Shown piece after piece: positions 8,862-17,461 of a DNA stretch of 64,000 bases. The stretch lies in NCBI GenBank assembly GCA_902555535.1, contig CACDTB010000003.1, positions 1-64,000 on the forward strand. The letters run 5' to 3'. Both the position numbers and the translations under genes were made by a program. The stretch is from an uncultured Pelagibacteraceae bacterium. Lineage in GTDB: Bacteria; Pseudomonadota; Alphaproteobacteria; Pelagibacterales; Pelagibacteraceae. The notes below the pieces were generated by a model that was not told where the DNA came from, searched no databases, and saw only the letters and a program-made list of their open reading frames with translations. Position 1 is the first letter of the stretch, and each line of letters starts with the position of its first letter.

Positions 8862-8871
8862 ATTACTGGGG
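8849..8871. terminator. Bidirectional intrinsic terminator
   Basis: Perfect 10-bp stem CCCCAGTAAT / ATTACTGGGG (8849-8858 and 8862-8871) with a 3-nt loop TAA, flanked by eight A (8841-8848) and six T (8872-8877), so it has a U-tract on both strands. It serves the plus-strand Liv/MFS unit and the convergent livK gene, whose stop is 22 bp away. The loop is the stop codon of the MFS gene. Confidence 0.9.
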
Positions 8872-8893
8872 TTTTTTGAATTAAGATAAAAAA

Positions 8894-10075
8894 TTATCTT
8901 TGTTTTTTAGTTTTGAATTTTCCGCCTTTAACTTCTTGCTCTAAGAAAGAACCTTCAGCTTCACCAACGTCAGTAAAAGTTACTCCAGTAGCACCTTCGT
9001 AATTAATCTTTTTACCTTTTGCTAGTAAGTCTAAACCTTTCTTTAGCTCACCTGGATAAATTTTAGTTCCAGGAGCGTTAGCAACATCCATTACATGTTT
9101 TGCAATAGATGCTCTGTCAGCAGAATTACCTGCTTGCATTGCAAGAACGATTAAAGCAGCTGCATCGTAAGATTCTCCTGTGTAAGGACCAGAAGCTTCT
9201 ACACCTCCAGCTTTTGCAACATCAGCAAATATACCTGCACCTTTACCAGTAGAACCTGGTAATGATCCAAATGATTTGCTTAAATCTTTTCCGAATGCAT
9301 CAACTAAAGATTGACCAATCATACCATCTGATAAAATAAATCTATCAAAGGCACCAGAATCTAAAGAAGCTTGAATAATTCCTTTTCCTCCTTGGTCAAG
9401 ATAACCAATAACTGCTACAGCATCACCGCCAGCAGAAGCAAGAGTTGCTACTTCAGATGAGTAATCTGCTTTTCCATCTTCGTGAGCAGTTACAGTTGTA
9501 ACTTTAATACCATGAGCCTCAACTGCTGCTTTATAAACATCAGCTAAACCTTTACCATAGTCATTGTTAGTATAAGTGATTGCAACACTTTTTACTTTTC
9601 TATCTTTAGTTATGTCAGCTAAAATTTGACCACCTCTAGCATCTGATGGAGCAGTTCTAAAGAAATACCCTTTATCATCTAGAGTTGTTAATCCTGGAGA
9701 AGTAGCTGAAGGTGAAATCATTACTACACCATTTGGTACAGCAACGTTAGTTGCAATAGCACCAGTTACACCTGAACAGTCTGCTCCCATAATTGCAGCT
9801 ACACCACCTGAAATTAAACCTTCAGCTGCAGCTGTTGCCGCTGCTGAGTCAACACAAGTTGAGTCTGCTCTTACTGGCTCAATTTTTTTTCCACCTAATA
9901 GTGAACCTGAATCAGAAGCTTCTTTAAATGCAAGCTCTGCAGATGCAGCCATAGCTGGAGTTAGAGATTCAATAGGACCAGTGAATCCTAAGATGATCCC
10001 CATTTTAATATCTGCCATTACCTTTGTTCCAAAAATAGAAACAAACATAAATGCAGCGATAAATAGTTTTCTCAT
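8894..10075 (-). CDS. livK: Liv-type ABC transporter substrate-binding protein
   Basis: 393 aa from the chosen start. Signal peptide MRKLFIAAFMFVSIFGTKVMA, then a periplasmic type I binding fold opening with IKMGIILGFTGPIESLTPAMAA, and containing the family segments GVAAIMGADCSGVTGAIA, PNGVVMISPSATSPGLTTL and FFRTAPSDARGG. An ATG 8 codons further upstream in frame exists, but the ATG at 10075 has a strong AGAGGAAG ribosome site just upstream and begins a clean signal peptide. Probably delivers substrate to the LivGFHM set at 3741-7615, which lacks its own binding protein; the gene is monocistronic and ends at the shared terminator, consistent with higher expression than the permeases. Confidence 0.9.
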   Translation of the reverse strand: MRKLFIAAFMFVSIFGTKVMADIKMGIILGFTGPIESLTPAMAASAELAFKEASDSGSLLGGKKIEPVRADSTCVDSAAATAAAEGLISGGVAAIMGADCSGVTGAIATNVAVPNGVVMISPSATSPGLTTLDDKGYFFRTAPSDARGGQILADITKDRKVKSVAITYTNNDYGKGLADVYKAAVEAHGIKVTTVTAHEDGKADYSSEVATLASAGGDAVAVIGYLDQGGKGIIQASLDSGAFDRFILSDGMIGQSLVDAFGKDLSKSFGSLPGSTGKGAGIFADVAKAGGVEASGPYTGESYDAAALIVLAMQAGNSADRASIAKHVMDVANAPGTKIYPGELKKGLDLLAKGKKINYEGATGVTFTDVGEAEGSFLEQEVKGGKFKTKKQR

Positions 10076-10184
10076 TATCTTCCTCTTTATTGTTAACAAT
10101 TTATAAAAGCCAATTTAAGTATGAATACAGTCAATATTCAATGACAAAATTATCCTATTTTAGACAGTTAATTGGCGCTGATAA

Positions 10185-11666
10185 TTATCTGATTGAGAAA
10201 GGGTCTAGAGAAGGTTCGTCAGATGTATAGAACCATGTTGTTTTTACTCTTGTATAGTCTTTAATTGAGTCAATTCCTGCTTCTTTGCCATACCCACTAT
10301 CCTTGATACCTCCAAATGGAGCTGAAGGAGAAATTAATCTATAAGTATTTACAAAGGTTATTCCTGCCCTAATTGCTTTTGAAACTCTCATGCCTCTAGA
10401 TAAATTACTTGTATAAACCCCAGAGGATAATCCATATTGATTATCGTTCATTTTTGAAATTACTTCCTCTTCTGTATCAAATTTCATTACTGATAACACA
10501 GGTCCAAATAATTCATTTTCTGCTACTGGCAGATTGTGATTATCACATTCTATAATTGTAGGAGGAAAGTAATATCCTTTATTTGAAAAAGAATGTCTTT
10601 CACCTCCACACTTAATTTTTCCACCTTGATCAATTGTCTCTTTAATATTTTTTTCTATTACTTCTAATTGTTTAAAATTACTTAAAGGTCCCATTTCTGT
10701 TTCTGGATCCATTGGTGCTCCTATTTTTATTTTAGATGCACGTTTTGAAAGCTTGTCTAAAAATTCATCATAAATTCCTTTTTGCAAATAAAGTCTTGAA
10801 CCTGCTATACAACTTTGTCCACTTGCACCAAATATTCCAGCTGTAATACCATTTATTGCATTTTCTTGCTCTGCATCATCAAAGACTGCAACTGGACTTT
10901 TTCCACCCAGTTCTAAACTTACTTCTGATAAATTTTCTGCTGAGTTTTTAATTATATGTCTTGCTGTTTCAGGACCACCAGTAAAAGCAACTTTTTCAAC
11001 TAAGTTATGAGTAGTTAAACTTTTACCACAAGGATCTCCAAATCCTGTAATTACATTCACCACACCTTTAGGGATACCAGTTTTTTCAACTAATTTTGCA
11101 AATTCAAACAAAACAGCAGGTGCAAGTTCTGAAGATTTAATTACCACTGTATTACCCATTGCAAGTGCTGGTGCTACTTTAGTTGCGGTTAAAAACATTT
11201 GTGAATTCCATGGAATAATTGCAGCTATAACTCCTATAGGTATTCTTGTTGTTATTGCCTGAACATTTGGCTTATCTATAGGCAAAACCGTACCTTCAAC
11301 TTTATCTGCCAAGCCAGCATAATAGTCGTAGTATTCTGCAATATAAACTGCTTGCTTTTTTGTTTCTCTGTAAAGTTTTCCAGTATCAATTGTTTCTATT
11401 TCTCCCAGCATTTCTGCATTCTCTCTCAATTGATTTCCAATAGCTCTTAAATATTTAGCTCTTTCTCTAGGTAGTAGCTTTGGCCATTCACCCTCGAATG
11501 CTTTTTGAGCAGCTTTAACTGCATTATCAACATCTTTAGCACTTGCTTCTGGAACAACTGCCCATGGCTCATTATGTTCTGGATTTAAAGTTTCAAATGT
11601 TTTTTTACTTTCAGAGTCTACCCACTCACCATTAATAAACATTTTATATTGCTTTAGTTTACTCAT
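10185..11666 (-). CDS. Aldehyde dehydrogenase family protein
   Basis: 493 aa from ATG at 11666 (a TTG three codons upstream is the alternative; the ATG overlaps the hydrolase stop). NAD(P)-dependent oxidation of an aldehyde to an acid. Active-site elements, numbered from the ATG: PWN with N154, LELGGKSP with general base E252, and GQSC with nucleophile C286. Also FTGGPETAR (cofactor loop) and NELFGPVLSVMKF. Last gene of the operon that begins at 15901. The true substrate is unknown; as terminal enzyme of the unit it should oxidise a semialdehyde released by the upstream enzymes. Confidence 0.88.
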   Translation of the reverse strand: MSKLKQYKMFINGEWVDSESKKTFETLNPEHNEPWAVVPEASAKDVDNAVKAAQKAFEGEWPKLLPRERAKYLRAIGNQLRENAEMLGEIETIDTGKLYRETKKQAVYIAEYYDYYAGLADKVEGTVLPIDKPNVQAITTRIPIGVIAAIIPWNSQMFLTATKVAPALAMGNTVVIKSSELAPAVLFEFAKLVEKTGIPKGVVNVITGFGDPCGKSLTTHNLVEKVAFTGGPETARHIIKNSAENLSEVSLELGGKSPVAVFDDAEQENAINGITAGIFGASGQSCIAGSRLYLQKGIYDEFLDKLSKRASKIKIGAPMDPETEMGPLSNFKQLEVIEKNIKETIDQGGKIKCGGERHSFSNKGYYFPPTIIECDNHNLPVAENELFGPVLSVMKFDTEEEVISKMNDNQYGLSSGVYTSNLSRGMRVSKAIRAGITFVNTYRLISPSAPFGGIKDSGYGKEAGIDSIKDYTRVKTTWFYTSDEPSLDPFSIR

Positions 11667-12444
11667 CTGATCCAATAAAATTTTTGATTGTTAAATTTAC
11701 ATCATCAGCACACTCAATACCACAAAGATGTTTTCCATCTTTAATGATCTTTAATTGACTTTTAGAGATCAAACTATTCAATTCTTGAGACATTTTTACA
11801 GTTGAGCCAATGTCGTATTCACCTGTCATAACCAGTGTGCTTGCTTTAATTTTATTAAAATCTTCATCATTTTTATGATTAACGAATAGCTCGTAAACCT
11901 TTAAAAAATTATTCATATTATTAGCAGACAAAATTGAACTTATTTTTTCATATATTTCTGGATTATTTTCTAGATATTTATCAGTAAACCATCTTTTCAA
12001 GGCTTGTTTTGAGAGTTTTAAATCTTGTTTTGCTTGTTCAAATCTTTGATTAACAATTTTTTGTTGTTCCTCAGTTCTTTTATAAATAGAACACAAAAGA
12101 GTTAATGTCTGTAAACGTTCATTATGTTTAGTTGCAAAATTTCGTGCAATTAAAGACCCTATAGAGAAACCTACAAGATGTATTTTTTTTATATTAAGAT
12201 GGTCCATTAACCCAATTAATTGGTCAGAAAAATCATCAAAACTAATTTCCTTATTTTCTAATGAAGATTTTCCATGACCTAAAATGTCATAAGCAAGAGT
12301 CGAATGATAATTAAAAAATTCAAGTTGAGGCTGCCATATTTCGTGAGTAAGACCTACACCATGCACAAATACTATTGGCACATCTTGATCCTTTTTATTT
12401 AATAAGTAATAAGTTCCTGAGGCAGTAGTTCCTGTCGTCATCAA
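11659..12444 (-). CDS. Alpha/beta hydrolase
   Basis: 261 aa. Oxyanion-hole region FVHGVGL (27-33), nucleophile elbow GFSIGS with S94, acid D211 in TGEYD and base H239 in DGKHLCG, the standard alpha/beta hydrolase triad; a small helical cap occupies about 120-195. Resembles the RutD/PcaD-like group of small hydrolases acting on esters, amides or enamides. Its end overlaps the aldehyde dehydrogenase start by 8 bp and its start is 3 bp after the AA_synth gene stop. The first two codons are both ATG, so the start could be 12444 or 12441. Confidence 0.85.
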   Translation of the reverse strand: MMTTGTTASGTYYLLNKKDQDVPIVFVHGVGLTHEIWQPQLEFFNYHSTLAYDILGHGKSSLENKEISFDDFSDQLIGLMDHLNIKKIHLVGFSIGSLIARNFATKHNERLQTLTLLCSIYKRTEEQQKIVNQRFEQAKQDLKLSKQALKRWFTDKYLENNPEIYEKISSILSANNMNNFLKVYELFVNHKNDEDFNKIKASTLVMTGEYDIGSTVKMSQELNSLISKSQLKIIKDGKHLCGIECADDVNLTIKNFIGSDE

Positions 12445-12447
12445 GAA

Positions 12448-13035
12448 TTATTTTGGCTCAATACCCATTTCTTTCATGTCTTGATATCTGTCACCAGTTC
12501 TTGCATGTGCTCTACCACTTGATGCCCCACCAATTGCAATTACCACCTCGTCATCGAAGGGTGCATCATGAATGGTAAAATCATGAGTTAGGTAATATGG
12601 TCTCAATCCAGAATCTGTTTTATGCATCATAGGAATCGCAATCTTTGATCCAGCAGGTCCCCTTGTATTTGTAAAACTTAAATAGGAAGTTCCACCAACA
12701 GCATCTCTAAATTTATTACCAAACCTTAAAGTATGTATAAAAGCTGAAGCATGCTCTATTTCACCGTTCAATCCAACTACACCTGCCTTGCCATATGCCA
12801 ATATTTTTTCAGGTGATCCTATTTCTTTTATCAATTCTGGAACAAGCAAATCACCTAGCTTTGGTGCAAGATCTAAAATAGTTGGTCTGAGATCTTCAAC
12901 AAAACCCTGACCATGCCATGGATTTTTAAATACTGCTGCTACTGATACCATTAAAACTGGTTCTTTCGCTTCTTTACCACCTTCAATAAAAGTTTTGTCT
13001 ACAAATTTTGTAAATTTTCTTAATTCTAATTTCAT
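12448..13035 (-). CDS. AA_synth (DUF1185) family protein
   Basis: 195 aa matching the amino acid synthesis family (Pfam AA_synth, formerly DUF1185): segments VAAVFKNPWHGQG (about 32-44), AYGKAGVVGLNGEIEHASAFIH, and the C-terminal IAIGGASSGRAHARTGDRYQDMKEM are characteristic. The biochemical role of the family is not settled; it recurs in alphaproteobacterial gene clusters with luciferase-like monooxygenases, hydrolases and aldehyde dehydrogenases, as here. It overlaps the ThDP gene by 4 bp and is 3 bp from the hydrolase, so it is certainly co-translated with them. Likely soluble and cytoplasmic. Confidence 0.85.
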   Translation of the reverse strand: MKLELRKFTKFVDKTFIEGGKEAKEPVLMVSVAAVFKNPWHGQGFVEDLRPTILDLAPKLGDLLVPELIKEIGSPEKILAYGKAGVVGLNGEIEHASAFIHTLRFGNKFRDAVGGTSYLSFTNTRGPAGSKIAIPMMHKTDSGLRPYYLTHDFTIHDAPFDDEVVIAIGGASSGRAHARTGDRYQDMKEMGIEPK

Positions 13036-14735
13036 TTTTTTAATTTATGTTTGAAACTATCTCTTCTAAAACTGTATAATGCTTTTGGATCCACATCAAC
13101 ATCTATCACAGATGGCTTATTCGATTTAATTGCTGCTCTTACAGCTTCACTAATCTCAGAAATTTTTTTAACTTTAAAACCTTTAGCACCATAAAGTTCT
13201 GCAACTTTATCAAAGGATGGACTGGTAATATCTGCACCTAAATATCTTTTTCCAAAAAAATCTTTTTGATAAGCTTTTTCTGCACCCCAACTTTGATTGT
13301 TCATCACAATAGTTGTTGTATTAATTCCATATTCAACAGCAGTACTTAATTCAGATATTGTCATGCCAAAACCTCCATCACCCATAAGACTAACAACTGT
13401 TTTTTTAGGTTTTGCAACCTTAACTCCAAGACCACATGCAAAAGAAAAACCAACTAAACCAAAATCCAATGGAGTAAATAATGAAGGAGGATCATAATAT
13501 TCTAAAGCATCCGTAGCCTGCAAACATAAAGTTCCAGCATCTAGAGTAATTGCTGAGCGTTTTGGTAGAACTTTTCTTAATTGTTTAAATAGCCCTTTAG
13601 GCTGTATAGGAAAATTTGGACCCAGATTTTCTTTATTTCTATTTATCAAATATTTTTTTCTCTCTTTTAAATAAGAGTTAGTCCAATCTTTAACATTTAA
13701 TTTAATTTTCTCTTTTTTAATCTCTTCGTAAATCTGTTTAGTTGCAGTCGCAGCATCTGCGTGTATCTTTACTTTTACAGGAAAATATTTTCCAAGCATT
13801 GTTTTTTCCAGTTCAATTTGAATTATTTTTGCTTTTTTATTTATATTTTCATAGGAGTAAAAAGTTGAATTAAATCCTAAACGCGTTCCAATTGCTAAAA
13901 TTACATCTGCATTTTTAACTAATTTTGATGCTACAGGATTTCCTCTAGGACCCATTTGTCCCGCATTTAATTTATGACCAAAAGGAATTGCATCTCCATG
14001 TCCCGCGGCTGTAACAATAGGTAAGTTGCATAGCTCAGCTAACTTTATTACCTCTTTGTATTTAGAATTATACTTAATTCCTGCTCCAACAATAATTACC
14101 GAACATTTTGAAGATCTGATTAATTTTGCAGCCTTTTTGATATTTTCTTTATCTCCTTTTTGTTTGCTCTCATTTGTGAACGATGGTTTTTTAGTATTGA
14201 TATTATAATTGTTTGAAGCTGCTAATATATTTCTTGGTAAATTTACACAAACAGGTCCTTTTCTAGGTTTCATTGCCAAACTAAAAGCATCACTCATAAT
14301 TTTTGGGATTATTTTTGAATTTTTTATAGTCCAAGTTTTTTTTGTAATAGGTGCAAACAAAGACTGTTGATCTAAACCTTGAAATGCATCTTCCATTTTA
14401 TCTTTAGTTGAATACGAACCTGCAATAGCGACAACTGGTGAGAAAGCTGCTTTTGCTTGAGCAACGCCTGTAACTAAATTAGTGGCACCAGGTCCGTTTT
14501 GTCCTGCAATAATTACCCCAGGTCTATTGGATGCTCTTGCATAACCATCAGCCATATGTGTGCCAGTTCTTTCATCTCTGACACCAATAAATTTTATACT
14601 TTTCTCATGATAAAGAGCATCAAACATTTCCATTGTTGCTGAACCAATAAGTCCAAAAACATGTTTTACTCTCTCTTTTTTTAATGATTGAACAGCAGCT
14701 TGTCCGCCGCTAATTCTTTTTCGTCTTTTATTCAC
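13032..14735 (-). CDS. Thiamine diphosphate-dependent enzyme (acetolactate synthase / sulfoacetaldehyde acetyltransferase-like)
   Basis: 567 aa with the three-domain POX-type layout. The N-terminal PYR domain contains HVFGLIGSATMEMFDAL and RDERTGTHMADGYARA, whose Glu corresponds to the catalytic Glu of the fold; GQNGPGATNLVTGVA follows. The central domain is at about 190-330. The PP domain has LDFGLVGFSFACGLG and the ThDP/Mg motif GDGGFG...NNQSWG (about 452-483). The GSAxM opening is closer to sulfoacetaldehyde acetyltransferase (Xsc) than to housekeeping acetolactate synthase, but the overall match is not enough to assign the reaction. No small regulatory subunit (IlvH) is present. Overlaps the LLM gene by 4 bp. 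Confidence 0.82.
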   Translation of the reverse strand: MNKRRKRISGGQAAVQSLKKERVKHVFGLIGSATMEMFDALYHEKSIKFIGVRDERTGTHMADGYARASNRPGVIIAGQNGPGATNLVTGVAQAKAAFSPVVAIAGSYSTKDKMEDAFQGLDQQSLFAPITKKTWTIKNSKIIPKIMSDAFSLAMKPRKGPVCVNLPRNILAASNNYNINTKKPSFTNESKQKGDKENIKKAAKLIRSSKCSVIIVGAGIKYNSKYKEVIKLAELCNLPIVTAAGHGDAIPFGHKLNAGQMGPRGNPVASKLVKNADVILAIGTRLGFNSTFYSYENINKKAKIIQIELEKTMLGKYFPVKVKIHADAATATKQIYEEIKKEKIKLNVKDWTNSYLKERKKYLINRNKENLGPNFPIQPKGLFKQLRKVLPKRSAITLDAGTLCLQATDALEYYDPPSLFTPLDFGLVGFSFACGLGVKVAKPKKTVVSLMGDGGFGMTISELSTAVEYGINTTTIVMNNQSWGAEKAYQKDFFGKRYLGADITSPSFDKVAELYGAKGFKVKKISEISEAVRAAIKSNKPSVIDVDVDPKALYSFRRDSFKHKLKK

Positions 14736-15901
14736 GAAACTTTTTTTACTTCAGTATCAAAATCATCTTGGAAGTGAGGCATAACTTTCTCTGTGAAAAG
14801 TTTTATACTTTTCATACAATCTTTATGCTTCACACCTGGAAAATTAGACCAAACTTGTAAATTTTGTAAATTGAGTTCAGATTTTAATTCATGAATTTTA
14901 TCAATTACATATTCGGGTGTTCCAAATAACATGTTTCTTTTATGTAAAAATTCATAATTTAATAAATCTAATTTACCTTTTGTCTCCGGTAATTCTTCAC
15001 CTGGATCCATATGATTTCCTAAACCTCTCCAATGGCAAACCCATCTCATATAATTTACCATATGTTCACCAGCCTTTTCTTTTGCTTCTTCCATCGTATC
15101 TGCAACAAACATATCTCTTACAAGAGACACCCCTTCGCCAAGAGGTATATTTTTCTTTGTTACCTCTGATCTTTTATTTTTATAAGCTTCAAATTTTGGT
15201 TTCAAAGCTTTTACAGTTGGAATCCACATAATAACATTAATGTTATTTTCAGCAGCCCACTCAATTGATCTAATTCCATCAACAACTTGATGAATTGGAG
15301 GATGTGGCTGTTGATATGGCTGTGGAACAACACTAATTTTTTTCATAGTGCTGTCTTCCATATTCATAAATTCTTCACTAGGAGGACTCATATCGTGCTG
15401 CCAGACATAATTTGGCGATGGATAAGTATAAAATTCCCCTTGGTGGTTGAAAAATTTTTCACTCCATGCTTTCTTTAATACTTCTAAAGTTTCAGCAAAT
15501 AATCTGAAATTTTTAGCCTGATCTTTTAAATCAGCTTCTTTGTTTAAATTTATTGCTTCTCTACCATAAATTCCTCTTGCTACACCAACTTCAACTCTTC
15601 CTTTAGAAAGCTGATCTAGTGTAGCTATATCTTCAGCTAATCTTATTGGATTATGAAAAGTAATAACGTTTGCTGCTTGACCTATTCTAATATTTTTTGT
15701 TCTAGCTGCTGCATCTGCACCCATCATTAATGGATTTGTACAAGATTCCATTCCTTCATGATTGAAGTGATGCTCTGTAAACCATATTGAATTCCATTTA
15801 TTTTGATCACAGTATTCTGTGATTTCTTTAGTTTCATCTAATAGTTGATGATAGGGTTTGTGTGTCCAGTTTGTGGTATTACAAAAATAACCAAATTTCA
15901 T
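14732..15901 (-). CDS. LLM class flavin-dependent oxidoreductase (bacterial luciferase-like monooxygenase)
   Basis: 389 aa from the ATG at 15901, which has an ideal AAAGGAGG ribosome site; a longer frame from 15943 lacks one. TIM-barrel luciferase family: MKFGYFCNTT at the first strand, WFTEHHFNHEG near 42-52, RIGQAANVITFHNPIRLAEDIATLDQLSKGRVEVGVARG around 85-125, and FGTPEYVIDKI near the end. These enzymes use FMNH2 and oxygen; no flavin reductase gene is in the operon, so reduced flavin must come from elsewhere. First gene of a five-gene operon (LLM, ThDP enzyme, AA_synth, hydrolase, ALDH), suggesting an oxidative ring- or chain-opening step followed by hydrolysis and aldehyde oxidation. 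Confidence 0.87.
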   Translation of the reverse strand: MKFGYFCNTTNWTHKPYHQLLDETKEITEYCDQNKWNSIWFTEHHFNHEGMESCTNPLMMGADAAARTKNIRIGQAANVITFHNPIRLAEDIATLDQLSKGRVEVGVARGIYGREAINLNKEADLKDQAKNFRLFAETLEVLKKAWSEKFFNHQGEFYTYPSPNYVWQHDMSPPSEEFMNMEDSTMKKISVVPQPYQQPHPPIHQVVDGIRSIEWAAENNINVIMWIPTVKALKPKFEAYKNKRSEVTKKNIPLGEGVSLVRDMFVADTMEEAKEKAGEHMVNYMRWVCHWRGLGNHMDPGEELPETKGKLDLLNYEFLHKRNMLFGTPEYVIDKIHELKSELNLQNLQVWSNFPGVKHKDCMKSIKLFTEKVMPHFQDDFDTEVKKVS

Positions 15902-15999
15902 AAAGCCTCCTTTAAAAATAAATTTAAAGACGACCGATCCCACTTTCGTAAACCAATGATATTTTACGACGAGTTATGTATCGCTTTTACAAACAATAT

Positions 16000-16037
16000 C
16001 ACAATTTTTAAAAATATTAAATATTTTTTATATTGTG
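16000..16037 (-). terminator. AT-rich inverted repeat after the TPR-dioxygenase gene (possible terminator)
   Basis: CACAAT at 16000-16005 pairs with ATTGTG at 16032-16037, enclosing an A/T-only palindrome (nine-base arms around a T). It lies 45 bp downstream of the stop of the gene at 16082 and upstream of the promoter of the LLM operon in the 180-bp gap 15902-16081. It lacks a GC stem, so it could equally be a regulatory site for the LLM operon. Confidence 0.3.
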
Positions 16038-16081
16038 ACTATCAAATAAAAGAAACCTATGAGATTTTAAATCTATGAAAA

Positions 16082-17356
16082 TTAATTAGGCTCAACATCA
16101 AAAGCTAAAACTATACGATCTTCGTCAGCTTCAAATGGAACTGTATAATGAAGTAGTGAGGAGGGAAATAAACACAAGCTTCCAGTAATTACATCTATGC
16201 TTTTCTTATCAATATTTTCATCTATACAAACAACAAGATTTCCACTATCCGTATTTAATTTTTGAGGAACGTTTACATAAATACTACCACTTAGCCAGCC
16301 AAGTTCATGCATGTGAGCAGATAATTTACCACCTTTTTTCAAGCTAACAATCCAGCCGCTCAAGTTGTACTTAGAAGGCCAATTTTTTAAAAAACCCTCT
16401 TTACTATCCTTGAATTGATAACGGTAATTTTCAATTTCTGCATGAATAATTTTTTGAATTTCACTTGTATCAAAGTCTTTATTTGCAAATATATTACCAG
16501 CTGTTTGGTAGCCATTTGTAATAAGTTTTTGAGTTCTATTAGATATAAAATTATTTTTCAAAATATTTTTAACGCCTTTAATAATTACATTTTGAAAATC
16601 ATATTTTTTAATCAAATTTGTTTTTAATACATATTCAAGTGGTTTGTTGCAAAAGGGGTTATCTTTTTTAACTCCGTATTTAGCCTCCGCCCGAGAACAA
16701 ATTGAACCTATAACTGCATTCATTTGACCTTCCTTAATAATAGTATCTAGTTTTTTATATAATAAGGATTGATTATCTATTTTGTATAACGATTTTAATA
16801 AACCATCTGATAAACTTGAAACACCAGGTTTAATTTTAATTGCTTTTTCATAATAAATAATTGCTTTTTGAGGTTCACCAATTTCATAAAGTAAATTTGC
16901 AAGATTACCATTAGCATCTAAATGATTAGGATTAATATTAATTGCTTTTTCATAGCAATTTTTTGCTTTTTGCTTATCTCCTAATTCTTTAAATACCAAA
17001 CCTAGATTGCAATGTGCATCAGCATAGTTCGGTTCAAGTTGAATTGCTCTTTCATGACAACTTTTTGCTTTTTGCATTTTACCCTCTTCTATTGAAATTA
17101 TTCCAAGATTATTATGTGCATGTGCTGAGTTAGGATTAATTTTAATTGATTTTTCAAAATAATTTGTAGCCTTTTGGTAATCTCCTAAATTAAAAGATAT
17201 CATACCCAGATTATTATATGCGCCTGTATGATTAGGTTTTCTTTTTAAAACTTCATTGTAAAGATTTTGTGCTTGAGAAAGATTATTTTTTTGATGATTT
17301 TCGATAGCTAGATTAAAAACTTCATATGTGGTTAAATTTTTATTTATATTTTTCAT
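16082..17356 (-). CDS. TPR-repeat protein fused to a 2-oxoglutarate/Fe(II) dioxygenase-like domain
   Basis: 424 aa. Residues about 9-178 hold five TPR units (AxNNLGxxxxxxGxxxxAxxxYExAIxIxPN pattern). After a linker, residues about 330-424 form a putative cupin-fold dioxygenase: SGWIVSLKKGG, HMHE with H348/H350, LSGSIYVNVP, LFPSSLLHYTVPF with H403 and R414 (DRIVLAFD). This C-terminal part fits the 2OG-FeII_Oxy_5 family, which is often joined to TPRs and is predicted to hydroxylate proteins or small molecules; the actual substrate is unknown. Monocistronic or loosely linked to the gene at 17462. Confidence 0.8.
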   Translation of the reverse strand: MKNINKNLTTYEVFNLAIENHQKNNLSQAQNLYNEVLKRKPNHTGAYNNLGMISFNLGDYQKATNYFEKSIKINPNSAHAHNNLGIISIEEGKMQKAKSCHERAIQLEPNYADAHCNLGLVFKELGDKQKAKNCYEKAININPNHLDANGNLANLLYEIGEPQKAIIYYEKAIKIKPGVSSLSDGLLKSLYKIDNQSLLYKKLDTIIKEGQMNAVIGSICSRAEAKYGVKKDNPFCNKPLEYVLKTNLIKKYDFQNVIIKGVKNILKNNFISNRTQKLITNGYQTAGNIFANKDFDTSEIQKIIHAEIENYRYQFKDSKEGFLKNWPSKYNLSGWIVSLKKGGKLSAHMHELGWLSGSIYVNVPQKLNTDSGNLVVCIDENIDKKSIDVITGSLCLFPSSLLHYTVPFEADEDRIVLAFDVEPN

Positions 17357-17461
17357 TATTATTTAAAAGTTTCACATAAGCTATTTCAAATCATAAATAA
17401 ATTTTGATTTGTTTAAAAAATTATTAACAGTTAAATATTATCTAAATAAATATTATGGTCC

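Noticed and set aside
15845-16078. 77-aa plus-strand frame covering the LLM start and the gap to the TPR gene
   Set aside because: First half is antisense to the LLM N-terminus, the rest is AT-rich non-coding DNA; two Cys in a CPVC pattern arise by chance.
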